From Bacillus sp. V3-13 (lineage in GTDB: Bacteria > Bacillota > Bacilli > Bacillales > Cytobacillaceae): a stretch of 64,000 nt of DNA. The notes beneath the pieces are model-generated. The model was not told the origin of the DNA and searched no databases. It was given only the letters and a program-made list of their open reading frames with translations. Positions within the stretch are counted from its first letter, which is position 1. Each line of letters starts with the position of its first letter. The DNA is taken from contig NZ_PGUZ01000078.1 in NCBI RefSeq assembly GCF_002860165.1, positions 1 to 64,000 on the forward strand, given 5' to 3'. Below are positions 10,734-20,873 of the stretch, in pieces. The translations under genes were made by a program, and so were the position numbers.

Positions 10734-11762
10734 ATGAAAAAAAGCAATCGGCCGGGGAGAGATGAAAATATCATTCTTTTTCCCGACCTTGAAAAACGCT
10801 TAATTGAAAAAGGGCTCGACCACCTGCAACAAAAAAAGTTTCATGATGCAATTGGCTTTTTCACGGAAGCAAAAAGTCTTGATCCTTCAAACAGCGATGT
10901 GTATATCGGTTTGGTGCTTGCCTATTTCGAGTCCGGCCAGCTTGCAAAAGCAAAGGAATTGGCGAAGGAAATGCTGAATGAAGGCATTGGTGACTATATT
11001 CAAATTGTTGATTTGTACTTAATGATTCTTGTTCAGCTCAATGAATACGAAGAGATTGCGGCGACGATTGAAGTGCTTCTTCAGGAACGGGAAATTCCGA
11101 AGGACAAGCTTGAACATTTCTCAAAAATGCTTCATTTCAGCCGCCGCATGAGTGAGGGCAGAGCGGACGAAACAATGGAAGACGCCCTGAATGAAGAGAG
11201 TATGATCGATGAGTTGAACCTTTTTTCCAGCCGGAATCCGAAAGACCAGATGCTTCTCATCGCAAAGCTGGCAAACCGGAATATCCGCCCATATGCAGGA
11301 GAAATCACCGATTACTTAAGAGCGGAAGAAGGTCATCCCTTTTTAAAAACGATGCTATTAAATCTTCTGACCGAACACGAATACGAAAAAGAAGTGCTTG
11401 TTCAAAAGTTTGGCAGAAGCATGACCGTTAATCCAGAAGAGCTTGGATCGGTGCAAAACCAGGAGGGCCTCATCAATATTTCACAGTTGTTGCGGGAGAA
11501 GCTGGAGAATGATGATCCGGTTCTTTTTGAAAATATTAAAAGCTTGCTGGAACGCCATAGTTTTTTATTATATCCATTTGAATTTGAGCCGGAAGATCCG
11601 CGCGTTTGGGCGGCTGCCTACCATTTTATTTCTTTAAAATATCATGGGGTCGATAGGCGGGAAGAGGATATCGCCGCCGGGTATGGTGCAGATCGGGATG
11701 CAATGGAAGCAGCTCTCGAGTTTATTTTAATGGTAGAAGAAATTTCATATCCGATTATATAG
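10734..11762 (+). CDS. ysoA: TPR-repeat protein, YsoA-like
   Basis: A 342-residue soluble protein with tetratricopeptide repeats in its first part: residues about 20-120 hold helical pairs such as KFHDAIGFFTEAKSLDPSNSD and AYFESGQLAKAKELAKEML. The C-terminal half is helical and acidic with no recognised catalytic motif. B. subtilis has a TPR protein named ysoA in the same place, between leuD and tig, which is the main basis for the symbol. TPR domains mediate protein contacts; the partner is unknown. There is no signal peptide or membrane segment. Confidence 0.75.
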   Translation: MKKSNRPGRDENIILFPDLEKRLIEKGLDHLQQKKFHDAIGFFTEAKSLDPSNSDVYIGLVLAYFESGQLAKAKELAKEMLNEGIGDYIQIVDLYLMILVQLNEYEEIAATIEVLLQEREIPKDKLEHFSKMLHFSRRMSEGRADETMEDALNEESMIDELNLFSSRNPKDQMLLIAKLANRNIRPYAGEITDYLRAEEGHPFLKTMLLNLLTEHEYEKEVLVQKFGRSMTVNPEELGSVQNQEGLINISQLLREKLENDDPVLFENIKSLLERHSFLLYPFEFEPEDPRVWAAAYHFISLKYHGVDRREEDIAAGYGADRDAMEAALEFILMVEEISYPII

Positions 11763-11771
11763 CTTCGCCGC

Positions 11772-11799
11772 TTGAAAGAAAAGCAACGTGTGATATAAT
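11772..11799 (+). promoter_or_regulatory. Sigma-A promoter of tig
   Basis: TTGAAA (11772-11777), 16 bases, then TATAAT (11794-11799) with an extended TGA before it. The start codon of tig is about 130 bases downstream. Confidence 0.7.
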
Positions 11800-11926
11800 G
11801 TAGTGGTTGTAATATGTGAATTTTTAGCTATTACATGAAAAATGGATTATGACTTGCAGGACAAGTACATATTCATATCAAATTCGTGAACGAAATGATA
11901 ATAGATTGTTGGAGGGAAAAAACAGT

Positions 11927-13216
11927 ATGTCTGCAAAATGGGAAAAGTTAGAAGGGAACCAAGGGGTTCTCACGTTTGAAGTAGATGCAGAGAGATTGAA
12001 CGAAGGTTTGGACTTTGCATTTAAAAAAGTAGTAAAGCAAGTAAATGTTCCTGGCTTCCGTAAAGGAAAGATGCCGCGCGGGATGTTTGAAAAACGTTTC
12101 GGTGTTGAAACGTTGTATCAGGATGCTATTGACTTTCTGCTTCCAGAAGCATATTCAAATGCTGTAGAAGAAGCTGGAATTGAGCCTGTTGACCGTCCGG
12201 AAATCGATGTCGAGCAAATTGAAAAAGGCAAGAATGTGATTTTCAAGGCGAACATCACTGTTAAACCAGAAGTTAAACTGGGTGAATATAAAGGAATCGA
12301 AGTGGAAGCTGTCGACACAAACGTGACAGATGAAGACGTTGAAAATGAACTGAAATCTTTGCAGGAGCGTCATGCAGAGCTTGCTGTTAAAGAAGAAGGA
12401 ACTGCTGAAAACGGTGATACAGTGGTCATCGATTTTGAAGGCTTTGTTGACGGGGAAGCTTTTGAAGGCGGAGCATCTGAAAATTATTCACTTGAGCTTG
12501 GCTCCGGCTCATTCATTCCCGGCTTCGAAGAACAGCTTGTCGGAGTGGCCGCTGGTGAAGAAAAAGAAGTGGAAGTAAGCTTCCCGGAAGAATATCATGC
12601 TGCTGAATTAGCCGGCAAACCTGCCACTTTCAAAGTGAAAGTTCATGAAATTAAGGCAAAAGAGCTTCCTCCTTTGGATGATGAATTTGCTAAAGATGTA
12701 GATGAAGAAGTAGAAACTTTGGAAGCTTTAAAAGAAAAAATTAAAAACCGCCTTGAAGAAAGCAAGAAGCATGAAGCGGAGCATGTTGTCCGTGATACCG
12801 TTGTCGATAAAGCTGCCGAAAATGCTGAGATCGACATTCCTGCGGTTATGATTGAAAACGAAGTGGACAGAATGCTTAATGAGTTCGAACAGCGCATCCA
12901 AATGCAGGGAATGAATCTTGAATTGTACTATCAATTCTCAGGCCAGGATGAAGACGCTCTTCGCGGCCAAATGAGAGAAGAAGCTGAGAAGCGTGTCCGT
13001 GCCAATTTAACTCTTGAAGCAATTGCGAAAGCGGAAAATCTCGAAGTTACCGATGAAGAAGTAACCGAAGAGCTTTCAAAAATGGCTGAAATGTACAACA
13101 TGACCGTCGAAAACATTGAAAAAGCTTTGGGCAGCCTTGAAGGGATCAAAGCTGATTTACAAGTGAGAAAAGCGGTTGATTTTCTGATTGAAAACAGCAA
13201 AACGAAAGCAGAATAA
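11927..13216 (+). CDS. tig: Trigger factor, ribosome-bound chaperone and prolyl isomerase
   Basis: Trigger factor docks at the ribosomal exit tunnel and helps nascent chains fold. The 429-residue protein has the usual three parts: the ribosome-binding domain with the signature [19 protein letters not shown] (residues about 43-61), an FKBP-type isomerase domain (about 160-245; [20 protein letters not shown]), and a long helical, acidic C-terminal substrate-binding region. ATG 11927 follows GGAGGGA and gives the family length; the frame is open for 26 codons upstream, but that part is not conserved. Confidence 0.96.
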   Translation: MSAKWEKLEGNQGVLTFEVDAERLNEGLDFAFKKVVKQVNVPGFRKGKMPRGMFEKRFGVETLYQDAIDFLLPEAYSNAVEEAGIEPVDRPEIDVEQIEKGKNVIFKANITVKPEVKLGEYKGIEVEAVDTNVTDEDVENELKSLQERHAELAVKEEGTAENGDTVVIDFEGFVDGEAFEGGASENYSLELGSGSFIPGFEEQLVGVAAGEEKEVEVSFPEEYHAAELAGKPATFKVKVHEIKAKELPPLDDEFAKDVDEEVETLEALKEKIKNRLEESKKHEAEHVVRDTVVDKAAENAEIDIPAVMIENEVDRMLNEFEQRIQMQGMNLELYYQFSGQDEDALRGQMREEAEKRVRANLTLEAIAKAENLEVTDEEVTEELSKMAEMYNMTVENIEKALGSLEGIKADLQVRKAVDFLIENSKTKAE

Positions 13217-13295
13217 TATAAGTTAAAATGGAATAGATAACCAGGTGCAGAAACAGTGACTTAATTTCTCTGCCGTGGTAAAATAAAGTAACCGG

Positions 13296-13323
13296 CAAGG
13301 CGCGAGAAATCGTGCCTTGTTTT
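13296..13323 (+). terminator. Terminator of tig
   Basis: CAAGGCGCGA (13296-13305) pairs with TCGTGCCTTG (13310-13319) with one G-U pair around GAAA, followed by TTTT. Confidence 0.8.
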
Positions 13324-13400
13324 ATACGCAAAAAAGGAGGACCGGCATTTAAAACAAACATATTTGCTGTACATATTTCTACATATCAATACATATAACG

Positions 13401-13489
13401 AAAAAAAGAGTTTTAAAATAGAATAAACATTTTCTTTTCAAACCAGTGAAAAGGAAAAGAGACAACATATCATTTTTGTTTTAAAACTC
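13401..13489 (-). terminator. Long stem-loop with T-run on the minus strand
   Basis: GAGTTTTAAAA (13408-13418) is the exact complement of TTTTAAAACTC (13479-13489). Inside it TTTTCTTTTCA (13430-13440) pairs with TGAAAAGGAAAA (13447-13458). Read on the minus strand the outer stem ends in TTTTTTT (13401-13407), the form of an intrinsic terminator. No minus-strand gene lies upstream of it. It could end antisense transcription or a small RNA. Confidence 0.45.
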
Positions 13490-13590
13490 CGATTTATTCT
13501 GTGCGTTTATGGTTAAGCTTAGTTAAACGGCAATAACCAGTGCAGACTTTCAACTTCAAGTGTTATCATTTCCTGTCTGGTGCAAAAATG

Positions 13591-13656
13591 TGTTACAATG
13601 CAATACATAATTGTTACGAGTTCCCATGCGAGGCCCGGCGCCGGGTGCCTCGTATG
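13591..13656 (+). promoter_or_regulatory. clpX promoter and 5' leader hairpin
   Basis: An extended -10, TGT-TACAAT (13591-13599), lies about 180 bases before clpX; no good -35 was seen. About 20 bases downstream of the expected start, CATGCGAGGC (13625-13634) pairs with GCCTCGTATG (13647-13656) around a GC-rich interior, so the leader RNA would begin with a stable hairpin. The rest of the 562-base gap between tig and clpX holds only the tig terminator and the stem-loop at 13401-13489. Confidence 0.5.
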
Positions 13657-13778
13657 TTGACTTTTTTTCAGCGGCGCCTGATGTTGGAAGCGCAGGCGGT
13701 ATGTTGAATTGTTTCTGTCCGTTAGCTCAAGAATTGCGGCTTTATATATTGTTCAAAAGTTTTACGAGGGGTGAAGGC

Positions 13779-15044
13779 ATGTTTAAGTTTAATGATGAAA
13801 AAGGGCAATTAAAATGTTCTTTCTGTGGTAAAACACAAGACCAAGTTCGTAAATTGGTTGCGGGCCCTGGTGTATATATATGTGACGAATGCATCGAGCT
13901 TTGCACTGAAATCGTTGAAGAAGAACTCGGCACTGAAGAGGAAGTTGAGTTCAAAGATGTTCCGAAGCCAAAAGAAATTCGCGACATTCTCGACGAATAT
14001 GTCATCGGCCAGGATCAAGCGAAAAAGTCGCTGTCTGTAGCCGTTTATAACCACTATAAACGCATTAATTCAAACAGCAAAATTGATGATGTAGAGCTCT
14101 CCAAAAGCAATATCGCGATGATCGGTCCGACGGGAAGCGGTAAAACATTGCTTGCGCAAACATTGGCACGGATCCTTAATGTTCCATTTGCGATTGCAGA
14201 TGCCACATCATTAACTGAAGCTGGTTATGTTGGTGAAGACGTCGAAAATATCCTCCTCAAGCTGATCCAGGCTGCCGACTATGATGTGGAAAAAGCCGAG
14301 AAGGGTATTATTTATATCGATGAAATTGATAAAATTGCCCGCAAATCGGAAAACCCGTCGATTACAAGGGATGTTTCCGGTGAGGGAGTGCAGCAGGCAT
14401 TGCTGAAAATACTCGAAGGTACGGTAGCAAGCGTTCCGCCGCAAGGGGGCCGCAAGCATCCTCACCAGGAGTTTATCCAAATTGATACAACCAATATTTT
14501 ATTTATTTGCGGCGGTGCTTTTGACGGTATCGAACCGATTATTAAACGCCGGCTTGGCCAAAAAGTAATCGGTTTTGGTTCCAATATAAAACAGCCTGAA
14601 GTCGAGCAAAAAGATCTTCTATCCAAGGTTCTTCCCGAGGATTTATTGCGCTTCGGCCTGATCCCGGAATTTATCGGGCGTCTGCCTGTGATCGCAAGCC
14701 TTGAACAGCTTGACGAAGATGCGCTAATTGAAATTCTTACAAAGCCAAAAAATGCGCTTGTCAAGCAGTATCAAAAGATGCTTGAGCTTGATGATGTCGA
14801 ATTGGAATTTGAAGAAGGTGCTTTAAAAGAAATCGCGAAAAAAGCGATTGAAAGAAAAACGGGGGCACGCGGACTCCGCTCGATCATTGAAGGAATCATG
14901 CTTGATGTGATGTTTGACCTGCCGTCCCGTGATGATATTGAAAAATGTATCATCACCGCTGAAACAGTTACAGAAAACAGCCTGCCGAAGCTCATCCTGA
15001 GCGACGGTACTGTTGTTGAAAAAGAACGGAAAACTTCAGCATAA
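13779..15044 (+). CDS. clpX: ATP-dependent Clp protease ATP-binding subunit ClpX
   Basis: ClpX is the hexameric unfoldase that recognises tagged or folded substrates and feeds them to ClpP. The 421-residue protein starts with the zinc-binding domain (C13, C16, C35, C38 in KCSFCG and [10 protein letters not shown]), then the AAA+ module with GPTGSGKT, the Walker [12 protein letters not shown], the pore-region GGRKHPHQ, and the sensor 2 motif [13 protein letters not shown] 13779 follows GAGGGGTGAAGG and gives the family length; 56 open codons upstream are not conserved. It lies between tig and lonB as in other bacilli. Confidence 0.97.
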   Translation: MFKFNDEKGQLKCSFCGKTQDQVRKLVAGPGVYICDECIELCTEIVEEELGTEEEVEFKDVPKPKEIRDILDEYVIGQDQAKKSLSVAVYNHYKRINSNSKIDDVELSKSNIAMIGPTGSGKTLLAQTLARILNVPFAIADATSLTEAGYVGEDVENILLKLIQAADYDVEKAEKGIIYIDEIDKIARKSENPSITRDVSGEGVQQALLKILEGTVASVPPQGGRKHPHQEFIQIDTTNILFICGGAFDGIEPIIKRRLGQKVIGFGSNIKQPEVEQKDLLSKVLPEDLLRFGLIPEFIGRLPVIASLEQLDEDALIEILTKPKNALVKQYQKMLELDDVELEFEEGALKEIAKKAIERKTGARGLRSIIEGIMLDVMFDLPSRDDIEKCIITAETVTENSLPKLILSDGTVVEKERKTSA

Positions 15045-15057
15045 CATATGAATCGAG

Positions 15058-15090
15058 GCCAAACCTTTAACCGGGTTTGGCTGTTTTTTT
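15058..15090 (+). terminator. Terminator of clpX
   Basis: GCCAAACC (15058-15065) pairs with GGTTTGGC (15074-15081), followed by TGTTTTTTT. Confidence 0.88.
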
Positions 15091-15182
15091 GCCAGTGTTT
15101 TTTCTTGTTATTCCTTGTTTATTCCAGATAGGTGAAGGAGATACTAGCTTTTAACGAGAATAACCAAGCAGGAGGGAACACT

Positions 15183-16850
15183 ATGAGTTGGACGGGCATT
15201 GCCCTTTTTATACAGTTGTTTTTCGGTATCGTGATCGGCCTGTATTTTTGGAATTTATTGCGAAACCAGAGAACGCAAAAAGTATCAATCGACCGGGAAT
15301 CGAGGAAGGAAATGGAGCAGCTTCGAAAAATGCGGGCCATTTCGCTGACCGAGCCTTTATCAGAAAGAGTCCGCCCTTCCACATTTGACGACATCGTCGG
15401 ACAGGAGGATGGGATAAAAGCATTAAAAGCGGCGCTTTGCGGCCCCAATCCGCAGCATGTGATTATTTACGGTCCGCCCGGTGTTGGAAAAACAGCCGCA
15501 GCAAGGCTTGTCCTCGAAGAGGCAAAGAAAAACAGCAAGTCTCCGTTTAAACCGGCCTCGGTGTTTATTGAGCTTGACGCAACGACTGCCCGCTTCGATG
15601 AGAGGGGTATTGCTGATCCGCTGATTGGCTCAGTCCACGATCCGATCTACCAGGGAGCGGGTGCGATGGGGCAAGCAGGCATTCCCCAGCCCAAGCAGGG
15701 AGCCGTGACAAACGCTCATGGCGGAGTTTTATTTATAGACGAAATTGGAGAGCTTCATCCGATCCAAATGAACAAGCTCCTGAAAGTGCTCGAAGACCGC
15801 AAAGTATTCCTTGAGAGCGCCTACTATAATGAAGAAAATGTCCAAATTCCCACCCATATACACGATATTTTTAAAAATGGCTTTCCCGCTGATTTTCGGC
15901 TCGTCGGCGCGACCACCCGGACGCCAAACGAGATTGCTCCTGCGATTCGCTCCCGCTGCATGGAAGTATTTTTCAGGGAGTTAAATCAAGAGGAGATTTT
16001 GAAAATAGGAAAAAAAGCTGCAGACAAAGTTAAGCTCTCAATTACGGACACAGGTTTGGCGATTTTGTCCAGCTATGCCCGCAATGGCCGCGAAGCTGTC
16101 AACATGATCCAAACCGCAGCAGGCCTTGCAATTACAGAGGAAAGAACTTTTATAAAGGATGAAGATATTGAATGGGTCATTAATACAAGCCAGCTTAGCC
16201 CGAGAATGGAAAGGAAAATCGGTCCTGCCTCAACGATCGGTTTGGTGAACGGGCTTGCTGTTTACGGCCCCAACAGCGGTGCGCTGCTTGAAATTGAAGT
16301 GACGATTATTCCCGCTAAAGAAAAGGGCTCCATCAATATTACCGGGATTGTCGAAGAGGAAAGCATCGGCGACAGGGGTAAATCAATTCGCCGCAAGAGT
16401 ATGGCTAAAGGTTCAATTGAAAACGTCATAACGGTGCTGCGATCAATGAATGTACCTGCTGACGAGTATGACATTCACGTGAATTTCCCGGGAGGTATAC
16501 CGATAGATGGTCCATCCGCCGGAATCGCGATGGCAACAGGCATATATTCCGCCATCTATAAAATTCCGATCGACCATACGGTAGCGATGACGGGTGAAAT
16601 AAGCATCCACGGGAATGTCAAACCAGTCGGCGGCGTTTACCCAAAAGTCATCGCCGCCAAAAAAGCAGGAGCGAAAACGGTCATTATTCCCGAAGAAAAT
16701 ATGCAGGCGCTTTTACACGAGATAGACGGGATCAGCATTGTAGCTGTCCGCCATCTTACTGAAGTTTTTAATCTTGCGCTTGTACATGAATATGCAAAAG
16801 ATCGGGCAACTCCGGCATCGATCGACATTGCCAAAAAAGAAAGCATCTAA
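15183..16850 (+). CDS. lonB: ATP-dependent protease LonB
   Basis: LonB is a Lon-family protease; in B. subtilis it is made in the forespore under sigma-F control. The 555-residue protein starts with one hydrophobic segment (about residues 5-23) that may anchor it to the membrane, then an AAA+ ATPase with GPPGVGKT at 97-104, and a C-terminal Lon protease domain with the catalytic dyad S445 (DGPSAGIAMA) and K488 (VYPKVIAAKKAG). It lacks the large N-terminal domain of LonA. ATG 15183 follows GGAGGG; the upstream 17 codons are not conserved. Confidence 0.94.
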   Translation: MSWTGIALFIQLFFGIVIGLYFWNLLRNQRTQKVSIDRESRKEMEQLRKMRAISLTEPLSERVRPSTFDDIVGQEDGIKALKAALCGPNPQHVIIYGPPGVGKTAAARLVLEEAKKNSKSPFKPASVFIELDATTARFDERGIADPLIGSVHDPIYQGAGAMGQAGIPQPKQGAVTNAHGGVLFIDEIGELHPIQMNKLLKVLEDRKVFLESAYYNEENVQIPTHIHDIFKNGFPADFRLVGATTRTPNEIAPAIRSRCMEVFFRELNQEEILKIGKKAADKVKLSITDTGLAILSSYARNGREAVNMIQTAAGLAITEERTFIKDEDIEWVINTSQLSPRMERKIGPASTIGLVNGLAVYGPNSGALLEIEVTIIPAKEKGSINITGIVEEESIGDRGKSIRRKSMAKGSIENVITVLRSMNVPADEYDIHVNFPGGIPIDGPSAGIAMATGIYSAIYKIPIDHTVAMTGEISIHGNVKPVGGVYPKVIAAKKAGAKTVIIPEENMQALLHEIDGISIVAVRHLTEVFNLALVHEYAKDRATPASIDIAKKESI

Positions 16851-17150
16851 CCGCTTTTTAAGCTTCGGTTTGCTTGAGGGAATATCGCAGATCGAAGTTT
16901 TTCTTTTAACGAATGAGGTAAAGGTATGAGTAGCAAACATATTTTTGTTATAAAACTGGATACTAAGAAAAGCGAATTTTGTAAATCAGTCCCTTTTAGT
17001 GCAGTGTGCCGGGCTGATAGCAATATTGCATTCACATCCTTCCCGTGCCTTGTTAATAGACACTGCTTCGTAAATGGGTTAGAATTGTACAAAGATTATC
17101 CTGAAATATTTTAAAAGGATAAAAAGATTTGCATTTGGAGGTGCAAGTTT
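16851..17150. other. lonB-lonA spacer with no clear gene
   Basis: A 300-base gap. A plus-strand frame from ATG 16926 to 17114 (62 codons, weak GAGGTAAAGG ahead) has no recognisable content and is treated as chance. No terminator was found after lonB. A possible but weak lonA promoter pairs TTGTAC (17085-17090) with TATTTT (17107-17112). Confidence 0.4.
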
Positions 17151-19478
17151 ATGGCGAAAAGGAAAGAGATCATCGTCCCCCTCCTGCCGCTTCGGGGTTT
17201 GCTGGTATATCCGACCATGGTCCTTCATTTGGATGTAGGCCGGGATAAATCGGTACAGGCACTCGAAAAAGCAATGGTAGATGACCATTTAATTTTTCTC
17301 ACTACACAAAAAGATATATCGATAGATGAACCTGCGGAAGATGACCTTTTTCGAATGGGCACATTAACGAAAGTAAAGCAGATGCTAAAATTGCCCAACG
17401 GTACAATCCGGGTTTTAGTTGAAGGCTTAAATCGCGCTGAAATTATTTCCTTTAAGGATGAAGAGGATCATTTTACGGTTTCCCTAAAGGTATATGAAGA
17501 TAGGGAAACAAAAGATGTGGAAGATCAGGCATTAATGAGAACGATGCTCGAATATTTTGAGCAATACATAAAAATGTCGAAAAAAATATCTGCAGAAACT
17601 TATTCTTCGGTCGCGGATATCGAGGAACCCGGCCGCATGGCAGATATTATCTCTTCCCACCTTCCGCTCAAGCTGAAGGAAAAGCAGGATATTCTTGAAA
17701 CGATCGATGTGAAAGAACGGATTAACCGGGTAATCGAAATCATTCACAACGAAAAAGAAGTATTAAATTTAGAAAAGAAAATTGGCCAGCGTGTTAAAAA
17801 GTCAATGGAAAGAACGCAAAAGGAATATTATTTGCGCGAGCAAATGAAAGCGATCCAGAAAGAATTGGGAGATAAAGAGGGAAAAACCGGCGAAATAGCC
17901 GAGTTAACCGAGAAAATTGAACTGGCAGGCATGCCTGACCATGTGAAGGAGACAGCTTTTAAAGAACTGGACAGATATGAAAAGGTGCCTTCGAACTCTG
18001 CTGAAAGTGCAGTGATCCGCAATTATATCGAATGGCTTGTGTCTATTCCATGGTCGAAAGCGACGGAAGATGACCTGGACATTCATAAAGCAGAACGCAT
18101 CTTAAATCAGGACCATTACGGTCTTGAGTCAGTAAAAGAGCGTGTGCTTGAATATTTGGCCGTCCAGAAGCTGACCCGCTCCTTAAAAGGGCCGATCCTA
18201 TGTCTTGCCGGCCCTCCGGGTGTCGGTAAAACGAGCCTTGCCCGCTCAATTGCCAAATCATTAAACCGCAATTTTGTCCGCGTCTCTCTTGGCGGAGTCC
18301 GTGATGAGTCGGAGATTCGCGGCCATCGCCGCACATATGTCGGCGCAATGCCCGGCCGAATCATTCAGGGGATGAAAAAGTCGGGAACGATCAATCCGGT
18401 TTTCCTCCTCGATGAAATAGATAAAATGTCGAGCGATTTTCGCGGCGATCCGTCAGCGGCGATGCTTGAAGTTCTGGATCCTGAGCAAAACCATAATTTC
18501 AGCGACCACTATATTGAGGAACAATACGATTTATCAAAGGTAATGTTTATTGCCACCGCCAACAATTTGGCGACGATTCCCGGACCTTTGCGTGACCGGA
18601 TGGAAATTATTACGATTGCAGGTTATACGGAGCTTGAAAAAATAAATATTGCCAAGAACCATCTTCTTCCGAAGCAACTAAAAGACCACGGTCTTTCAAA
18701 AGCACAGCTGCAAATGCGCGAGGACGCCATTCAAAAGGTCGTCCGCTACTATACGAGAGAAGCTGGAGTACGGGGACTTGAGCGCCAGCTCGCAACGATC
18801 TGCCGGAAAACGGCGAAGATCATTGTCTCGGGCGAAAAGAAACGTGTCGTCCTCACTGATAAAGGTGTGGAGGAATTTTTGGGCAAACCGAAGTTCCGCT
18901 ATGGACAGGCTGAACTGGAAGATCAAGTCGGTGTGGCAACCGGCCTTGCCTACACGACCGTCGGCGGGGATACGCTGCAAATCGAGGTATCGCTTGCTCC
19001 AGGTAAAGGGAAGCTTGTGTTAACGGGAAAATTGGGTGATGTCATGAAGGAATCTGCCCAGGCTGCGTTCAGTTATATTCGTTCCAAAGCTGAAGAGCTC
19101 GGAATCGACAAAGACTTTCATGAAAAGTACGATATTCATATCCATGTGCCTGAAGGAGCGGTTCCGAAGGATGGCCCATCTGCAGGAATTACGATCGCGA
19201 CCGCACTCGTTTCAGCACTGTCGGGAAGGCCGATTCGAAAAGAAGTCGGCATGACTGGTGAAATTACCTTAAGAGGGCGCGTCCTGCCGATTGGCGGGGT
19301 GAAAGAAAAAACGTTAAGTGCGCACCGTGCCGGCTTAACAAAAATTATTCTTCCGAAAGACAATGAAAAAGATATCGATGATATACCGGAGAGCGTACGT
19401 GAACAGTTGGATTTTGTGTTGGTTTCCCATGTTGATGAAGTGTTAAGCCATGCTTTATACAGCGGTGGAACAACATGA
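17151..19478 (+). CDS. lonA: ATP-dependent protease Lon (LonA)
   Basis: LonA degrades misfolded and some regulatory proteins in the cytoplasm. The 775-residue protein has the N-terminal LAN domain ([20 protein letters not shown]), a long helical linker, the AAA+ domain with GPPGVGKT at 354-361, Walker [11 protein letters not shown], and the protease domain with the catalytic serine S677 ([12 protein letters not shown]) and a lysine 43 residues later ([14 protein letters not shown]). The ATG follows TTGGAGGTGC. Its stop overlaps the start of ysxC. Confidence 0.97.
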   Translation: MAKRKEIIVPLLPLRGLLVYPTMVLHLDVGRDKSVQALEKAMVDDHLIFLTTQKDISIDEPAEDDLFRMGTLTKVKQMLKLPNGTIRVLVEGLNRAEIISFKDEEDHFTVSLKVYEDRETKDVEDQALMRTMLEYFEQYIKMSKKISAETYSSVADIEEPGRMADIISSHLPLKLKEKQDILETIDVKERINRVIEIIHNEKEVLNLEKKIGQRVKKSMERTQKEYYLREQMKAIQKELGDKEGKTGEIAELTEKIELAGMPDHVKETAFKELDRYEKVPSNSAESAVIRNYIEWLVSIPWSKATEDDLDIHKAERILNQDHYGLESVKERVLEYLAVQKLTRSLKGPILCLAGPPGVGKTSLARSIAKSLNRNFVRVSLGGVRDESEIRGHRRTYVGAMPGRIIQGMKKSGTINPVFLLDEIDKMSSDFRGDPSAAMLEVLDPEQNHNFSDHYIEEQYDLSKVMFIATANNLATIPGPLRDRMEIITIAGYTELEKINIAKNHLLPKQLKDHGLSKAQLQMREDAIQKVVRYYTREAGVRGLERQLATICRKTAKIIVSGEKKRVVLTDKGVEEFLGKPKFRYGQAELEDQVGVATGLAYTTVGGDTLQIEVSLAPGKGKLVLTGKLGDVMKESAQAAFSYIRSKAEELGIDKDFHEKYDIHIHVPEGAVPKDGPSAGITIATALVSALSGRPIRKEVGMTGEITLRGRVLPIGGVKEKTLSAHRAGLTKIILPKDNEKDIDDIPESVREQLDFVLVSHVDEVLSHALYSGGTT

Positions 19479-20056
19479 AAGTAGTCAGTTCGGAAATTGT
19501 CATCAGCGCCGTAAAGCCTGATCAATATCCGCCGGACGATTTGCCAGAGTTTGCCCTGGCCGGCCGCTCGAATGTAGGAAAATCATCGTTTATCAATAAA
19601 ATGCTCAACCGAAAGGGTTTGGCGAGAATCTCGTCGAAGCCCGGGAAAACACAGACTTTAAACTTCTATTTAATTAATGACATACTTCATTTTGTTGACG
19701 TCCCCGGCTACGGCTACGCCAAAGTTTCCAAGCGGGAGCGTGAGGCATGGGGGAAAATGATCGAAACATACTTAACAACCAGGAAGCAGCTCAAAGCCGT
19801 TATCCTGATTGTTGACCTGCGCCATCCGCCAACCGAAGATGATATTATGATGTATAACTTTTTAAAGCATTACGATATCCCGTGCATTGTCATCGCGACA
19901 AAAGCGGATAAAATTTCAAAAAGCAAATGGCAAAAGCATTTGCGCGTGACAAAAGAAACACTTGATCTTGACGAAAATGACCATGTTGTGGTCTTTTCTT
20001 CGGAAACAGGGGAGGGCAAGGATAAAGCCTGGTCGATCATTTCGAGTTATATTTGA
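19475..20056 (+). CDS. ysxC: Ribosome-assembly GTPase YsxC/EngB
   Basis: An essential GTPase of the TrmE-Era-EngA family that acts in late 50S subunit assembly. The 193-residue protein shows G1 [12 protein letters not shown]2 [12 protein letters not shown]3 DVPGYG and G4 TKADK. Its ATG at 19475 overlaps the lonA stop (ATGA), so the two genes are coupled, as in B. subtilis. A terminator follows. Confidence 0.96.
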   Translation: MKVVSSEIVISAVKPDQYPPDDLPEFALAGRSNVGKSSFINKMLNRKGLARISSKPGKTQTLNFYLINDILHFVDVPGYGYAKVSKREREAWGKMIETYLTTRKQLKAVILIVDLRHPPTEDDIMMYNFLKHYDIPCIVIATKADKISKSKWQKHLRVTKETLDLDENDHVVVFSSETGEGKDKAWSIISSYI

Positions 20057-20063
20057 ACAAAAA

Positions 20064-20100
20064 AGCCTGACGGTACTGAGCCGTCAGGCTTTGTTTGGTT
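20064..20100. terminator. Bidirectional terminator between ysxC and the minus-strand gene
   Basis: AGCCTGACGG (20064-20073) pairs perfectly with CCGTCAGGCT (20081-20090). An A-run to its left and T-rich sequence to its right let it serve both converging genes. Confidence 0.88.
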
Positions 20101-20127
20101 TTTTAACATATTAGTGTTTCACCTATC

Positions 20128-20613
20128 CTATTTTTTCTTGAAAAATAACATATAGACACCGATCAGGACGAGAACGGCAGGCCAGAACCTCCAGGCAAGG
20201 GAGACGCTGTTTTCGAGCAATCCGAACCATCTCGCAATCTTGTCGTAAAACATTAACAGGGCGGCAAGCGCCAAAAATAAGAACCCTTGGAACAGCCCAT
20301 TGCCGGCCTTTTGGTAGCGCAGCAAAAAGCCAAGCGCGATCACCAAAATAAACGTCCCGATATGATCCGGCCAGATTTCAAGGCGGTTAACGACATGAAA
20401 ATGAAGGCCAAAGCCGACTAAAATAACACCGGGAAGAATCGCCTCATAATCTCTTGCTCCGTACCCTTGTCCCAAAAAGGCAATGCCGACGATCATCAGC
20501 AAGGTCGGCCACGTATAAAATTCCTGGAATAATGTAAACTGGGATTGCTGCAAGTAAAAATAGACGCCGAAGCCAATTAAAATAATTCCCGGGAAAATAC
20601 GCTGATTTTTCAT
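20128..20613 (-). CDS. Membrane protein with LiaI-LiaF-like segments
   Basis: A 161-residue protein of several hydrophobic segments: IFPGIILIGFGVYFYL, then WPTLLMIVGIAFLGQG, AILPGVILVGFGLHF, IGTFILVIALGFLL, GLFQGFLFLALAALLMF and WPAVLVLIGVYMLFF. The repeated P-G-ILIGFG and WP-LLI-G patterns are those of the LiaI-LiaF-like transmembrane region. B. subtilis has a membrane protein, ysxD, between ysxC and hemA. The start at 20613 is chosen because GGAGTGG precedes it on the minus strand; an open extension of 67 codons upstream is polar and unlike the family. Function unknown. Confidence 0.7.
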   Translation of the reverse strand: MKNQRIFPGIILIGFGVYFYLQQSQFTLFQEFYTWPTLLMIVGIAFLGQGYGARDYEAILPGVILVGFGLHFHVVNRLEIWPDHIGTFILVIALGFLLRYQKAGNGLFQGFLFLALAALLMFYDKIARWFGLLENSVSLAWRFWPAVLVLIGVYMLFFKKK

Positions 20614-20813
20614 TCTTTTACCACTCCAGTAACGATTGCTTGAACATATAAGCTTTTTCTGATAATGTACAGAAGGAAGTATTTGTCGATTCATGACTTT
20701 AGTAGGATGAAATGAACCATAAGCAAGCATGAATAGCTTATTCCGCTTTTCTATGTTACCATACTTATTTCGTTTTCTGTTCACATTTTTAGCAGGAACA
20801 TCGAAACTGGACA

Positions 20814-20830
20814 TGTTATAATAATATTAG
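20814..20830 (+). promoter_or_regulatory. hemA promoter with PerR-box-like sequence
   Basis: An extended -10 TG-T-TATAAT (20814-20822) has no clear -35. TTATAATAATATTAG (20816-20830) overlaps it and matches 11 of 14 defined positions of the PerR box TTATAATNATTATAA. The B. subtilis hemAXCDBL operon is a known target of PerR, the peroxide-sensing repressor, which supports the reading. Confidence 0.6.
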
Positions 20831-20873
20831 TTTTCTATGCAATTTTGTTTAGTTTAGGGGGTGGAAATAAAAC

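Noticed and set aside
13611-13778. N-terminal extension of ClpX by 56 codons
   Set aside because: The region contains the leader hairpin, while the internal ATG has a strong ribosome site and gives the family length.
16926-17114. A 62-codon plus-strand frame between lonB and lonA
   Set aside because: Weak ribosome site, no family resemblance and no coding signature; treated as chance.
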